Positions 1 through 6,345 of a DNA stretch of 12,863 nucleotides are shown one piece after another (the first letter of the stretch is position 1; each line of letters opens with the position of its first letter). Position numbers and translations under genes: made by a program. The DNA is from SURF-32 sp964648365 (GTDB lineage Bacteria; Planctomycetota; Phycisphaerae; UBA1845). The DNA is taken from assembly GCA_964648365.1 (NCBI GenBank), contig CAZYLK010000179.1, positions 1 to 12,863 of the forward strand. The letters are read 5' to 3'. The notes under the pieces are model-generated. The model made no database searches, was not told the DNA's origin, and saw only the letters and a list, made by a program, of their open reading frames with translations.

Positions 1-1271
1 CGCTTGACCGGCGGCTTGGTTGGTCGCGGCCGCCCGCGTTCGATCGGCTCCGTGCCGGGGCGGGCCGTCCGCTTCGGCGTCGTGGACACGCCCGGTTTGG
101 CGGCCGCGCCTTCGATGGACACGTTGTCGATCCGTCCGCCGCGCGTGGTGTAGACTCCGACGACCTTCCTGTCGCCCTCCAGCGCGAGCACCAGTTTGCC
201 GCGGGTCGGCGTCGCGTCTTCCAGCGTCCACTTTCCCAGGCGCGGGGCCTTGCCGACGGCGTCGGTCAACAGATCGGCCGGCAACCAGTCCTCCGCGTGC
301 CTTTGGAGCTTGCCGCCCTTTGCGGCTTCGAAAAACGCTTCGGCGGTTTCGAACGTCTGCTTCTGTGCGGCCGCCCGCCCGAGGTATCCGGCGAGCGTCC
401 GCACCACGGCCTCCGTGTACAGGTCTTCGGTCGGGTTATTGGCCACGGACGTCCAGTATTCGCGCCACGCGGACTCGAACGCGCCGGTATCGGCGCCGAA
501 GTGTTTCTTCCACGCGTCCTGCCAGCGGCTCCACTTGGCCACGTCGGTGATGAAGCCGCCGAAAGCTTTCTGATACTTGCCGCCGTCGCCGTGGGCGAGG
601 AACTGCACCATCGACCAGGCCTGATCGTAGTTCGGGCCGCTCATCTGCTGGTTCCAGGTGAGCTGGTCGATCGACATCAGTTGGGGGATGGTCTTGAAGG
701 CGTTGCCCTTGATCATGGCCCGGATGCCGCCGAGCCGGTGCTGCGGGATGACGCCGCTGACGTAGCCATCGCCGGTGAACACGCTTTCGCCAAAGTACTC
801 CGCCAGCCCCTCGTTGACCCACACGGGAATGTCGCCGCCAATGACGTGGTGCGCGAACTGGTGGAAACCTTCGTGCTGGATGATCTTCCACGTCTGGCCG
901 CTGACCCGGCTGCCGCCGACGGCCATCAGCTTGTCGCCCGTGAAGACCCCGGCGCTGCCCTGCAGGCCGCCGTTGGCGTAGTAGTCGTTCGCGTTGCGGT
1001 AGATGTAGAACTCGAGACGATCGTTGATGCTGCCCGCGAAGCCGCGCGTGCGGTTGTGATATTCCTCCGCCATGGCCGTGATCCGGACCGTCGCCTCGCG
1101 TACGGCGTCGAGGTCAAGATCGGTGCGGATGATGTAGTACTTGGTAGGGTAGGATTGAAGGCGGGTCTGGGCGACGGCGGGCAGAACCAGAAGCGCCGCC
1201 GCCACGGCCGTCAATCCCCACTGATGTTTACCCACGGATGGCCGTCGGATTGCGCGGGAGTGGATCGACAT
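1..1271 (-). CDS. DUF1570-like secreted zinc peptidase (3' end cut by window)
   Basis: The frame is open from the ATG at 1271 to the left edge, 423 codons, so the C-terminus is missing. Residues 15-35 form an export signal (hydrophobic TAVAAALLVLPAVA, likely cleavage after AVAQ), and an RR pair at 9-10 precedes it. Residues about 41-275 look like the DUF1570 gluzincin fold: HEGFHQF at 133-139 gives the HExxH zinc site, and WVNEGLAEYFG at 151-161 supplies a candidate third ligand glutamate. Residues from about 390 are rich in Pro, Arg and Thr, a likely linker or tail. A GTG at 1235 is an alternative start that would begin right at the signal peptide; I prefer the ATG, which has GGAG 13 bases upstream. 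Substrate is unknown; family membership points to proteolysis outside the cytoplasm or in the periplasm. It is divergent from the gene at 1619. Confidence 0.8.
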   Translation of the reverse strand, partial: MSIHSRAIRRPSVGKHQWGLTAVAAALLVLPAVAQTRLQSYPTKYYIIRTDLDLDAVREATVRITAMAEEYHNRTRGFAGSINDRLEFYIYRNANDYYANGGLQGSAGVFTGDKLMAVGGSRVSGQTWKIIQHEGFHQFAHHVIGGDIPVWVNEGLAEYFGESVFTGDGYVSGVIPQHRLGGIRAMIKGNAFKTIPQLMSIDQLTWNQQMSGPNYDQAWSMVQFLAHGDGGKYQKAFGGFITDVAKWSRWQDAWKKHFGADTGAFESAWREYWTSVANNPTEDLYTEAVVRTLAGYLGRAAAQKQTFETAEAFFEAAKGGKLQRHAEDWLPADLLTDAVGKAPRLGKWTLEDATPTRGKLVLALEGDRKVVGVYTTRGGRIDNVSIEGAAAKPGVSTTPKRTARPGTEPIERGRPRPTKPPVK

Positions 1272-1351
1272 GGGTTGGCATTGACTCCGTTGTGCGTGTA
1301 ACTGAAACGTCGGCGCCAGCGGGCGCGTTGACCCGTTTGTGCCAGCAGCCT

Positions 1352-1380
1352 ATTGTAGGAATCCGCCAGGCACGGAGCAA
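1352..1380 (-). promoter_or_regulatory. putative sigma70-type promoter for the DUF1570 gene
   Basis: Read on the minus strand, a TACAAT -10 box (1357-1352) is preceded after 17 bases by TTGCTC (1380-1375), a 3/6 match to the -35 consensus. It lies about 80 bases upstream of the ATG at 1271 in the divergent gap. The -10 is good and the -35 is weak; no experimental support. Confidence 0.4.
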
Positions 1381-1531
1381 CGGGAACACGTGGGGTGGAG
1401 CGGTGGACGGGCAGTTGATCGCTTCGGACGGCAGGCCGATCGGGCGACGTCCGGACGATTGAGTCAATCCGGTCCCCGCCTGCTCGTCGGAGAGGCCGGG
1501 ATCCCGAGCCCCGGCGCCCCGGCGCCCCATC

Positions 1532-1560
1532 TCGAAACCGCTGCGGACGTTTGGTACAAT
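1532..1560 (+). promoter_or_regulatory. putative sigma70-type promoter with extended -10, for the gene at 1619
   Basis: TCGAAA (1532-1537, 4/6 match to TTGACA) and TACAAT (1555-1560, 5/6 match to TATAAT) are separated by 17 bases, and TGG directly before the -10 makes it an extended -10. It sits 58 bases before the ATG at 1619. This is the best-formed promoter in the window. The same TGG-TA layout appears upstream of the genes at 3876 and 10844. Confidence 0.5.
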
Positions 1561-1568
1561 GGCGGCCG

Positions 1569-1588
1569 GACTCCGTTTTTCCGGAGTC
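1569..1588 (+). promoter_or_regulatory. leader hairpin with oligo-T loop before the gene at 1619
   Basis: GACTCCG (1569-1575) and CGGAGTC (1582-1588) are perfect inverse complements around a TTTTTC loop. An outer CCG/CGG pair (1566-1568 with 1591-1593) can extend the stem across a TT bulge. The hairpin begins only about nine bases after the proposed -10 box, so it would sit at the very 5' end of the mRNA. A role in message stability or attenuation is inference. Confidence 0.35.
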
Positions 1589-1618
1589 TTCGGTTTGTCT
1601 TTTTCGGGGGTTCCACGC

Positions 1619-2503
1619 ATGACTCGATTTCGTGTTGCAGTTGCATCTACGGTACTCGCACTGACGGCAGGGCTGTGTCAGGCCGGCATCATCTGGCAGA
1701 ACACCGAGGTCATCCCGGATGACCTGATAGCGACGCAGGACGGCTGGACGGCCGCGAGGGTGAACGATCGGGGGCAGGAGTCGTGGCGCACGTCGGCCGA
1801 CGACTTTATCCTCGAAAAGACCACCCGCATCGACAAGATCGTCTTCTTTGCGGTAATGGTCGGCGAGCCGGTGGTGATCGGCGGCGACTGGTACATCTTC
1901 GAAGGCAGCGGCGACGTTCCCGGCGAACTCATCGCTCACGGCGCCGGCGAGGAACTCGACATCGAGGACACCGGCTGGCAGAGCAACAGCTTTGGCACCA
2001 TCTACCGGAACACCATGACACCTGAGAACCTGGAGCTGCCGGCCGGTCGCTACTTCATCGCGCTGCGTTCGATCATGTCCTGCCCCGGCGGGTGCGCGGG
2101 CAAGTACGCGATGCTGACAACGCGCTGGGCGAACGGCAAGACGCCGGCCCTGTGGAACTTCGGCCTGCTGGAAAACGGTGACGTGATCGATCGGTGGATG
2201 CTCATGGAGGAGTTCAATCTCATCCACGACCAGGAATGGGCGTTCATCCTGGAGGGCGGCGTCGAGTGCGACGACATCAAGAAGCTGAAGGCGTCCTGCA
2301 AGAACGGCAAGCTGACGGCGAAGGTCAAGTCGAAGCTGGCCGAGGGGACGCGGCTGACCGTTGACAACGACGGCGATCAGCGGGCCATGGTCATCGACCG
2401 CAAGGGCAAGGGAAAGGTCAAGTACAAGAACCAGTCGGGCGGCGCGCACCGCGTGTCGATCCTGGACTGCCCGGAGCACACGCGCGACGTGGAATGCCGC
2501 TGA
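1619..2503 (+). CDS. secreted protein of unknown function with four-Cys C-terminal module
   Basis: I chose the ATG at 1619 (294 residues) over the upstream in-frame start at 1559 because it begins a clear signal peptide: Arg-rich start, hydrophobic core VAVASTVLALTAGL, cleavage after about CQA at 22. Residues about 23-212 look like a beta-sandwich of the kind seen in planctomycete surface proteins: ADDFILEKTTRIDKIVFFAV, then DWYIFEGSGDVPGELIA, a DTG turn and LPAGRYFIALR. I do not know a named function for it. Residues 215-294 form a separate Lys-rich module with cysteines at 217, 227, 284 and 293; it resembles the end of the beta-helix protein at 10844-12586. The four cysteines could form disulfides once exported. 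No catalytic motif is visible. It has its own promoter-like site upstream and a hairpin behind it, so it is probably monocistronic. Confidence 0.8.
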   Translation: MTRFRVAVASTVLALTAGLCQAGIIWQNTEVIPDDLIATQDGWTAARVNDRGQESWRTSADDFILEKTTRIDKIVFFAVMVGEPVVIGGDWYIFEGSGDVPGELIAHGAGEELDIEDTGWQSNSFGTIYRNTMTPENLELPAGRYFIALRSIMSCPGGCAGKYAMLTTRWANGKTPALWNFGLLENGDVIDRWMLMEEFNLIHDQEWAFILEGGVECDDIKKLKASCKNGKLTAKVKSKLAEGTRLTVDNDGDQRAMVIDRKGKGKVKYKNQSGGAHRVSILDCPEHTRDVECR

Positions 2504-2561
2504 CGGTTGGTTTCGGCCCGCCGGGCGCCTGAATCGGCCCCGGCCGCGAACGTACGCACAG

Positions 2562-2592
2562 CGGGGCGGACGGTTGACTGCCGTTCGCCCCG
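2562..2592 (+). terminator. 12-bp hairpin behind the gene at 1619-2503
   Basis: Arms 2562-2573 and 2581-2592 pair over 12 bases with one G-T wobble and a seven-base loop. The stem starts 59 bases after the stop codon at 2503. There is no proper T run after it (GTTGTCG), so an intrinsic terminator is possible but not certain; it may instead protect the 3' end. Confidence 0.4.
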
Positions 2593-2721
2593 TTGTCGTG
2601 CGCGCTGACGATCCACCGCCGGGCCGGCGCCGCGGGCGCAGCGGCGCGGGGGAGGCCCGTCGGATCGAGAGGACGCGGGCGCCCCTTGCCTCACCGAATC
2701 CAACGGCTATCGTGAAACCCG

Positions 2722-2738
2722 TCGAGCCTGTGGCTCGA
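2722..2738 (+). promoter_or_regulatory. short inverted repeat in the leader of the AIM24 gene
   Basis: TCGAGCC (2722-2728) and GGCTCGA (2732-2738) are perfect inverse complements around a three-base loop, 34 bases before the ATG at 2773. A weak promoter-like pair lies just upstream (TTGCCT at 2686-2691, TATCGT at 2708-2713, 16-base spacer). It could be an operator or an mRNA hairpin; the sequence alone does not decide. Confidence 0.25.
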
Positions 2739-2772
2739 GGATGTACGCGGTTCAGATTCCGGAGAAGCCAGG

Positions 2773-3762
2773 ATGTCGGCGGACAGCGGCTGGTACTACG
2801 CGAAGGACGGAAAGACCGTCGGGCCCATGACGCGCGAGGCGCTTAAGGCGGCGCTGACGGGCGTGGGCGGCATGGAGACGCTGGTGTGGGGGCCGGGCGT
2901 GCCCGAGTGGGTGCCCGCCAAACATATCGCGGCGCTGCGCGACGGGGGCGAAGCGCCGCCGCCGCCTTCCGCGGGCGTGCGTCGTGCGGACGAAATCGAC
3001 TACGAAATCTTCGGCGACGACATGCAGTTCGTCGAAGTGACGCTCGACCCGAACGAGGTGGTCGTCGCAGAGGCCGGGTCGATGATGTACATGACCGACG
3101 GCATCAAGATGCAGACGGTCTTCGGCGACCCGAGCAAGGAACAGGGCTTCATGTCGAAGCTGTTCGACGCCGGCAAGCGCATGGTTACCGGCGAGTCGCT
3201 CTTCCTGACCACGTTTGGCGCAATCAGCAGTAAGCGCGAGCGGGTCGCCTTCGCCGCGCCTTATCCGGGCAAAATCATCCCGGTCGATCTGTCGGTGGCG
3301 GGGGGGGAACTGATCTGCCAGAAAGATTCGTTCCTTTGCGCCGCCCGCGGCGTGCAGGTGGGTATCGCGTTTCAGAAGCGCGTGCTCGCAGGGCTGTTCG
3401 GCGGCGAGGGCTTCATCCTGCAACGGCTCACCGGCGACGGGCTGTCGTTCGTCCACGCGGGCGGGACGATCCACCGCGTGGAACTGCAGCGCGGCGAGAC
3501 GCTTCGGCTGGACACGGGGTGCCTGGTCGCGTTTCAGCCGAGCGTGACCTACGACATTCAGATGACGGGCGGATTCAAAAATACGATCTTCGGCGGCGAG
3601 GGGCTGTTCCTCGCGACGCTGACCGGCCCCGGCACCGTCTGGGTGCAGTCGCTGCCCTTCGCCAGGCTTGCCGGGCGCGTGCTGATGAACGCGACCGGAA
3701 TGCAACGCAAAGGCGAGGGCTCGATGCTCGGCGGTCTCTCGACGCTGTTCGAGAGTCGGTGA
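2773..3762 (+). CDS. GYF_2 domain fused to AIM24/TIGR00266 family protein
   Basis: The 329-residue protein starts with a GYF_2 domain (residues about 6-57): WYYAKDGKTVGPMTREALKAAL, with the late tryptophan in PGVPEWVP. A Pro-rich linker (about 60-68) leads into an AIM24/TIGR00266 domain (about 75-325), recognisable from the early VEVTLDPNEVVVAEAGSMMYM, the Gly-rich central repeats and the late FGGEGLFLATLTGPGTVWVQ. AIM24-family proteins fold as a double-stranded beta-helix of unresolved biochemical role; GYF-type domains usually bind proline-rich peptides. A membrane-linked adaptor is a guess. No signal peptide or transmembrane segment is obvious. The start is supported by GGAG at 2761-2764, eight bases before the ATG, one of the better ribosome sites here. 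It stands alone between two plus-strand genes of unrelated function. Confidence 0.9.
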   Translation: MSADSGWYYAKDGKTVGPMTREALKAALTGVGGMETLVWGPGVPEWVPAKHIAALRDGGEAPPPPSAGVRRADEIDYEIFGDDMQFVEVTLDPNEVVVAEAGSMMYMTDGIKMQTVFGDPSKEQGFMSKLFDAGKRMVTGESLFLTTFGAISSKRERVAFAAPYPGKIIPVDLSVAGGELICQKDSFLCAARGVQVGIAFQKRVLAGLFGGEGFILQRLTGDGLSFVHAGGTIHRVELQRGETLRLDTGCLVAFQPSVTYDIQMTGGFKNTIFGGEGLFLATLTGPGTVWVQSLPFARLAGRVLMNATGMQRKGEGSMLGGLSTLFESR

Positions 3763-3818
3763 TGGCTGCGTGATCCGCGGCCGACGTGGAGCACAGATCG
3801 CGGAGAACCTTGGCAGAT

Positions 3819-3827
3819 TGGTATAGC
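3819..3827 (+). promoter_or_regulatory. possible extended -10 promoter for the cytochrome gene
   Basis: TGG-TATAGC at 3819-3827 resembles an extended -10 (TGn-TATAAT, 4/6 in the hexamer), 48 bases before the ATG at 3876. I see no matching -35 at the usual distance. It is listed because the same TGG-TA layout precedes the other two exported-protein genes on this strand. Confidence 0.3.
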
Positions 3828-3875
3828 GCCGACGGACGCGGATCGACCGCGGCTGATTCCTGGAGACTCACACTC

Positions 3876-4325
3876 ATGCAGCGCAACGTCATCGCCGCCC
3901 TGGCGGCCTTCATCGCCGTACCCGGCGCATTGGTTCTAGTGACCGGCCCCGGCAGCGCGACCGCTTCGCCTCAGGCACAGAACGTCGTCGATCGCGGGCC
4001 GTTCAAGCCGGTGGCCGACCTGGAGATGCTGATGGAGGCGCAGGGCGCGCATCTGGAGGGTATCGAGGGGGCGCTCAAGTCGGGCGGGGACAAGGCCATG
4101 AAGTCGGTTCGCTTCCACGCGGAGGTGCTGGCCGAGCTCGCAAACGTCAATCGCTACCACAAAGACAAAGCGGACTACGTGGGCTGGGCGACGCAACTGC
4201 GGGACACGGCGATGGAACTGGCGCGGAAGGCCGACGACGCGGCCGGGGCCGACGCGGCATCGCTGGCGCCTCTGGTCACCAAGCTCAAGGATACCTGCAC
4301 GGCCTGTCACGACGTGTATGACTGA
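3876..4325 (+). CDS. exported cytochrome c'-like (class II c-type) protein
   Basis: The protein has 149 residues from the ATG at 3876, which has GGAG at 3862-3865 ten bases upstream and directly begins a signal peptide (MQRNVIAALAAFIAVPGALVL, cleavage near ATASPQA, residues 28-34). An in-frame ATG at 3786 would add 30 residues of non-signal sequence and is rejected. The mature part is nearly all helical. It ends in CTACHDVYD, a CxxCH haem-c site at 141-145 only four residues from the C-terminus, as in class II cytochromes c' (Cytochrom_C_2), which are four-helix bundles of about 120-130 residues. Role: periplasmic electron carrier or gas-binding haem protein; the partner is not visible, since neither neighbour is a redox gene. 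The missing haem-maturation genes must lie elsewhere. Family assignment is fairly sure, role is not. Confidence 0.82.
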   Translation: MQRNVIAALAAFIAVPGALVLVTGPGSATASPQAQNVVDRGPFKPVADLEMLMEAQGAHLEGIEGALKSGGDKAMKSVRFHAEVLAELANVNRYHKDKADYVGWATQLRDTAMELARKADDAAGADAASLAPLVTKLKDTCTACHDVYD

Positions 4326-4344
4326 CCGCCACCGCACGGCGGTC
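4324..4344 (+). terminator. hairpin overlapping the cytochrome stop codon
   Basis: GACCGCC (4324-4330) and GGCGGTC (4338-4344) pair perfectly over seven bases around a seven-base loop. The left arm begins inside the TGA stop codon (4323-4325). No T run follows. A transcription-end or mRNA-protecting hairpin is likely because the next gene converges. Confidence 0.4.
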
Positions 4345-4385
4345 GCGTGCGTGTGATACGCGGCGGTTAACGATGGGCGGAGGTT

Positions 4386-4404
4386 CCGCGCGCCGGACGC
4401 GCGG
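4386..4404 (-). terminator. hairpin behind the glucose-6-phosphate isomerase gene
   Basis: CCGCGCG (4386-4392) and CGCGCGG (4398-4404) form a perfect seven-bp GC stem with a five-base loop, 48 bases beyond the minus-strand stop at 4452. It lacks a T run on either side. With the hairpin at 4324-4344 it gives one structure per converging gene. Confidence 0.35.
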
Positions 4405-4451
4405 TGTCCGCGGCGATGCCGTCTCGATGGGCGGTCTCTGCGGGCACCCGG

Positions 4452-6119
4452 TCAACTGTCGATCTGGCGGTATTTTGCCGTCACGATGGACCGGTCCGCC
4501 GACGCGGTGATCGCGATGCGTCCCGTTGCCGCCAGATGGCGGAGGATCTGGGCGATGCCTTCGACGTCGGCGCCGGCATCGGGGTGGGCGGCCAGCGCGG
4601 CGGCGACTTCCTCCGCTAAAACGCCGGTCGAGGGAAACTGCCCCATGCACGCAAAAATCCGGCGCTGCAAGTCCAGCACGCCGGCCGCGGCTTTCTTGCC
4701 CGCCTCGACGCCGGGCTGGTCGTAGGCGTTGACGTCGATCAGTTCGGCATACAGGCCGACGGCGCGTTCGAAGAGCGCGATCAGCGCGCCGAGCGTGAAT
4801 GCATCCAACCGGTCGAGCGTCAAGGCGATCGACTCCCGCCCGTTCTCCGTCAGCGCCTGTCGCGTGCCGAGGTAGAACCCGTTCAGATAGTCGCCGCTGG
4901 TCACGCCCGGTTCGACCTCGACCCGCGGGCCGGCGTGTTCGACATCGGGCCCGGTCTGATCGACACCTGTACCGGCCGCTCTGACGCCGGCGCCGCTTTG
5001 CTGAAGCACCTGAACGAACGTAACGAAGAAGTTGTTCGCCCCGTCGCGAAGTTGCTGCACGTACGCGTGCTGATCCGTGCTGCCCTTGTTGCCGTAAACG
5101 CTCAGGCCCTGCTCGACCTTGCGGCCGGAACGGTCGGTCGCCTTGCCGAGCGATTCCATGACGAGTTGTTGCAGGTATCGGCCGAAGAGTGACAGGCGAT
5201 CGCAGTAGGGGAGCACGACCATGTCGCGGGCGCCGCGCCCCTGCCCGGCGCAGTGCCACATCATCGCCAGCAGCGCGGCCGGGTTGCGGCGGATCTCGCG
5301 CATGCGCGTCAACTCGTCGCATGTGCGAGCGCCTTCGAGAAAGCGATCCACGTCGAAGCCCATCAGCGCGGCCGGCAGCAACCCGCAGGCCGACGTAACG
5401 GAAGTGCGCCCGCCGACGAAGTCCCAGATCGGAAACGTCTTGAGCCAGCCTTCGCCGCGGGCCTGTTTGTCGAGCAGGCTGTCGTGGCCGGTAATGGCGA
5501 CGGCGTGCCGCGGGAAGTCCAGCCCGGCATGTCTGAAGGCGTGTTGCACTTCGATCATGCCGTTGCGCGTTTCCCTGGTCCCGCCGGACTTCGATGCCAC
5601 CACGACAAGCGTTTGCGGCAGCGATTCTTCCAGTTCGGCCAGCGTCCGGGCGATGCCTTGCGGATCGGTGTTGTCGAGGAAGCGGATGATCATGGCATCG
5701 TCGGGCGTGCCGAGTGCGTCGGCCAGAAGCTGCGGTCCCAGCGCCGAGCCGCCGATGCCGATGTGCAGCACCACGTAGAACCCGTCGCCGTTGGGGGCCT
5801 TGACGCGGCCGTCGAGGACGTCGGAGGCGAAGCGCTTGACGCCGGCAATGGCCGTCTCGATCTCGCGGCTGACGCCCGCGTCCGGAGCAAGCTGCGGGTT
5901 GCGCAGCCAGTAATGCCCGACCTGCCGCTTCTCGGAGATGTTGGCGACGGCCCCGCCTTCGATTGCGGCCATTGCATCGAGCGCTTTTGCCATTGGCGCA
6001 GTCATCGACTCGATGAAGGTGTCGTCGAAGGCCATGCGGCTGATGTCGAGTTGCAGGCCGATGCTCGGGCACTCGCACAGCCAGGTTTTGTATCGTTGCC
6101 ACGATGGGAGATCAGTCAC
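4452..6119 (-). CDS. pgi: glucose-6-phosphate isomerase
   Basis: This 555-residue cytoplasmic enzyme interconverts glucose 6-phosphate and fructose 6-phosphate in glycolysis and gluconeogenesis. Visible signatures: GIGGSALGP (121-129), the phosphate-binding SKSGGTRET (176-184), WDFVGGRTSVTSACGL (232-247), Glu322 in LVMESLGK, His351 in STDQHAYVQ, and DQPGVEAGKK (467-476) with the family's catalytic lysine. Glu322, His351 and the lysine match the known catalytic set. The start is GTG at 6119, backed by GGAG seven bases upstream. Two oddities: residues 376-403 are four tandem heptapeptides of form GxxVxxx in a loop just before TSGDYL, and residues about 483-555 form a C-terminal extension (QRRIFACMG, then AQILRHLAATGRIAI) that looks like a small winged-helix unit. 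The symporter gene lies 226 bases upstream on the same strand, so co-transcription is possible but unproven. Confidence 0.95.
   Translation of the reverse strand: MTDLPSWQRYKTWLCECPSIGLQLDISRMAFDDTFIESMTAPMAKALDAMAAIEGGAVANISEKRQVGHYWLRNPQLAPDAGVSREIETAIAGVKRFASDVLDGRVKAPNGDGFYVVLHIGIGGSALGPQLLADALGTPDDAMIIRFLDNTDPQGIARTLAELEESLPQTLVVVASKSGGTRETRNGMIEVQHAFRHAGLDFPRHAVAITGHDSLLDKQARGEGWLKTFPIWDFVGGRTSVTSACGLLPAALMGFDVDRFLEGARTCDELTRMREIRRNPAALLAMMWHCAGQGRGARDMVVLPYCDRLSLFGRYLQQLVMESLGKATDRSGRKVEQGLSVYGNKGSTDQHAYVQQLRDGANNFFVTFVQVLQQSGAGVRAAGTGVDQTGPDVEHAGPRVEVEPGVTSGDYLNGFYLGTRQALTENGRESIALTLDRLDAFTLGALIALFERAVGLYAELIDVNAYDQPGVEAGKKAAAGVLDLQRRIFACMGQFPSTGVLAEEVAAALAAHPDAGADVEGIAQILRHLAATGRIAITASADRSIVTAKYRQIDS
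4911..4994 (-). repeat. four 21-bp tandem units inside pgi
   Basis: On the minus strand, residues 376-403 of the isomerase read as four consecutive heptapeptides: GAGVRAA, GTGVDQT, GPDVEHA, GPRVEVE. Each starts with a GGN codon and has GTC for the fourth residue, so the period is visible in the DNA as well as in the protein. The reading frame is kept throughout. It looks like an old tandem duplication that has diverged. Confidence 0.55.
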
Positions 6120-6345
6120 GATGAAGCTCCGTTGAACGTAGTACCGCTTGATGTCGCGTCACTGCGGGTCGCATGATCCACGCCGCCGGTTCTGGGACCG
6201 CGTGGCTCCAGCTCGACGGCGAGGGGGGCTTGCCGTACCACGCCTATGTTCGCGCGTGCAGGGCCCACTCGGGCCGGACGGCGACGGCTCGCCAATGGTG
6301 CGCCATCCCGCGCCGACGCCATTCTGCTGCTGACGCGCCATCCAA

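Noticed and set aside
297..1301. 334-residue plus-strand open frame opposite the DUF1570 gene
   Set aside because: It mirrors the minus-strand codons of a gene with zinc-peptidase motifs; it has no recognisable domain.
1506..1529. Repeated CCGGCGCC motif as an operator
   Set aside because: It is a short, low-complexity GC run in a GC-rich genome; no spacing or conservation argument supports a binding site.
3786..3875. Earlier in-frame ATG for the cytochrome gene
   Set aside because: It would place 30 hydrophilic residues before the signal peptide; the ATG at 3876 has a GGAG and begins the signal.
4285..6102. 605-residue minus-strand open frame in a second frame over pgi
   Set aside because: Arg-rich out-of-frame translation of the isomerase gene, typical of GC-rich DNA.
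6120..6345. A gene or clear promoter between the symporter and pgi
   Set aside because: No convincing open frame on either strand and no good -10/-35 pair on the minus strand; only the GGAG before the pgi GTG is supported.
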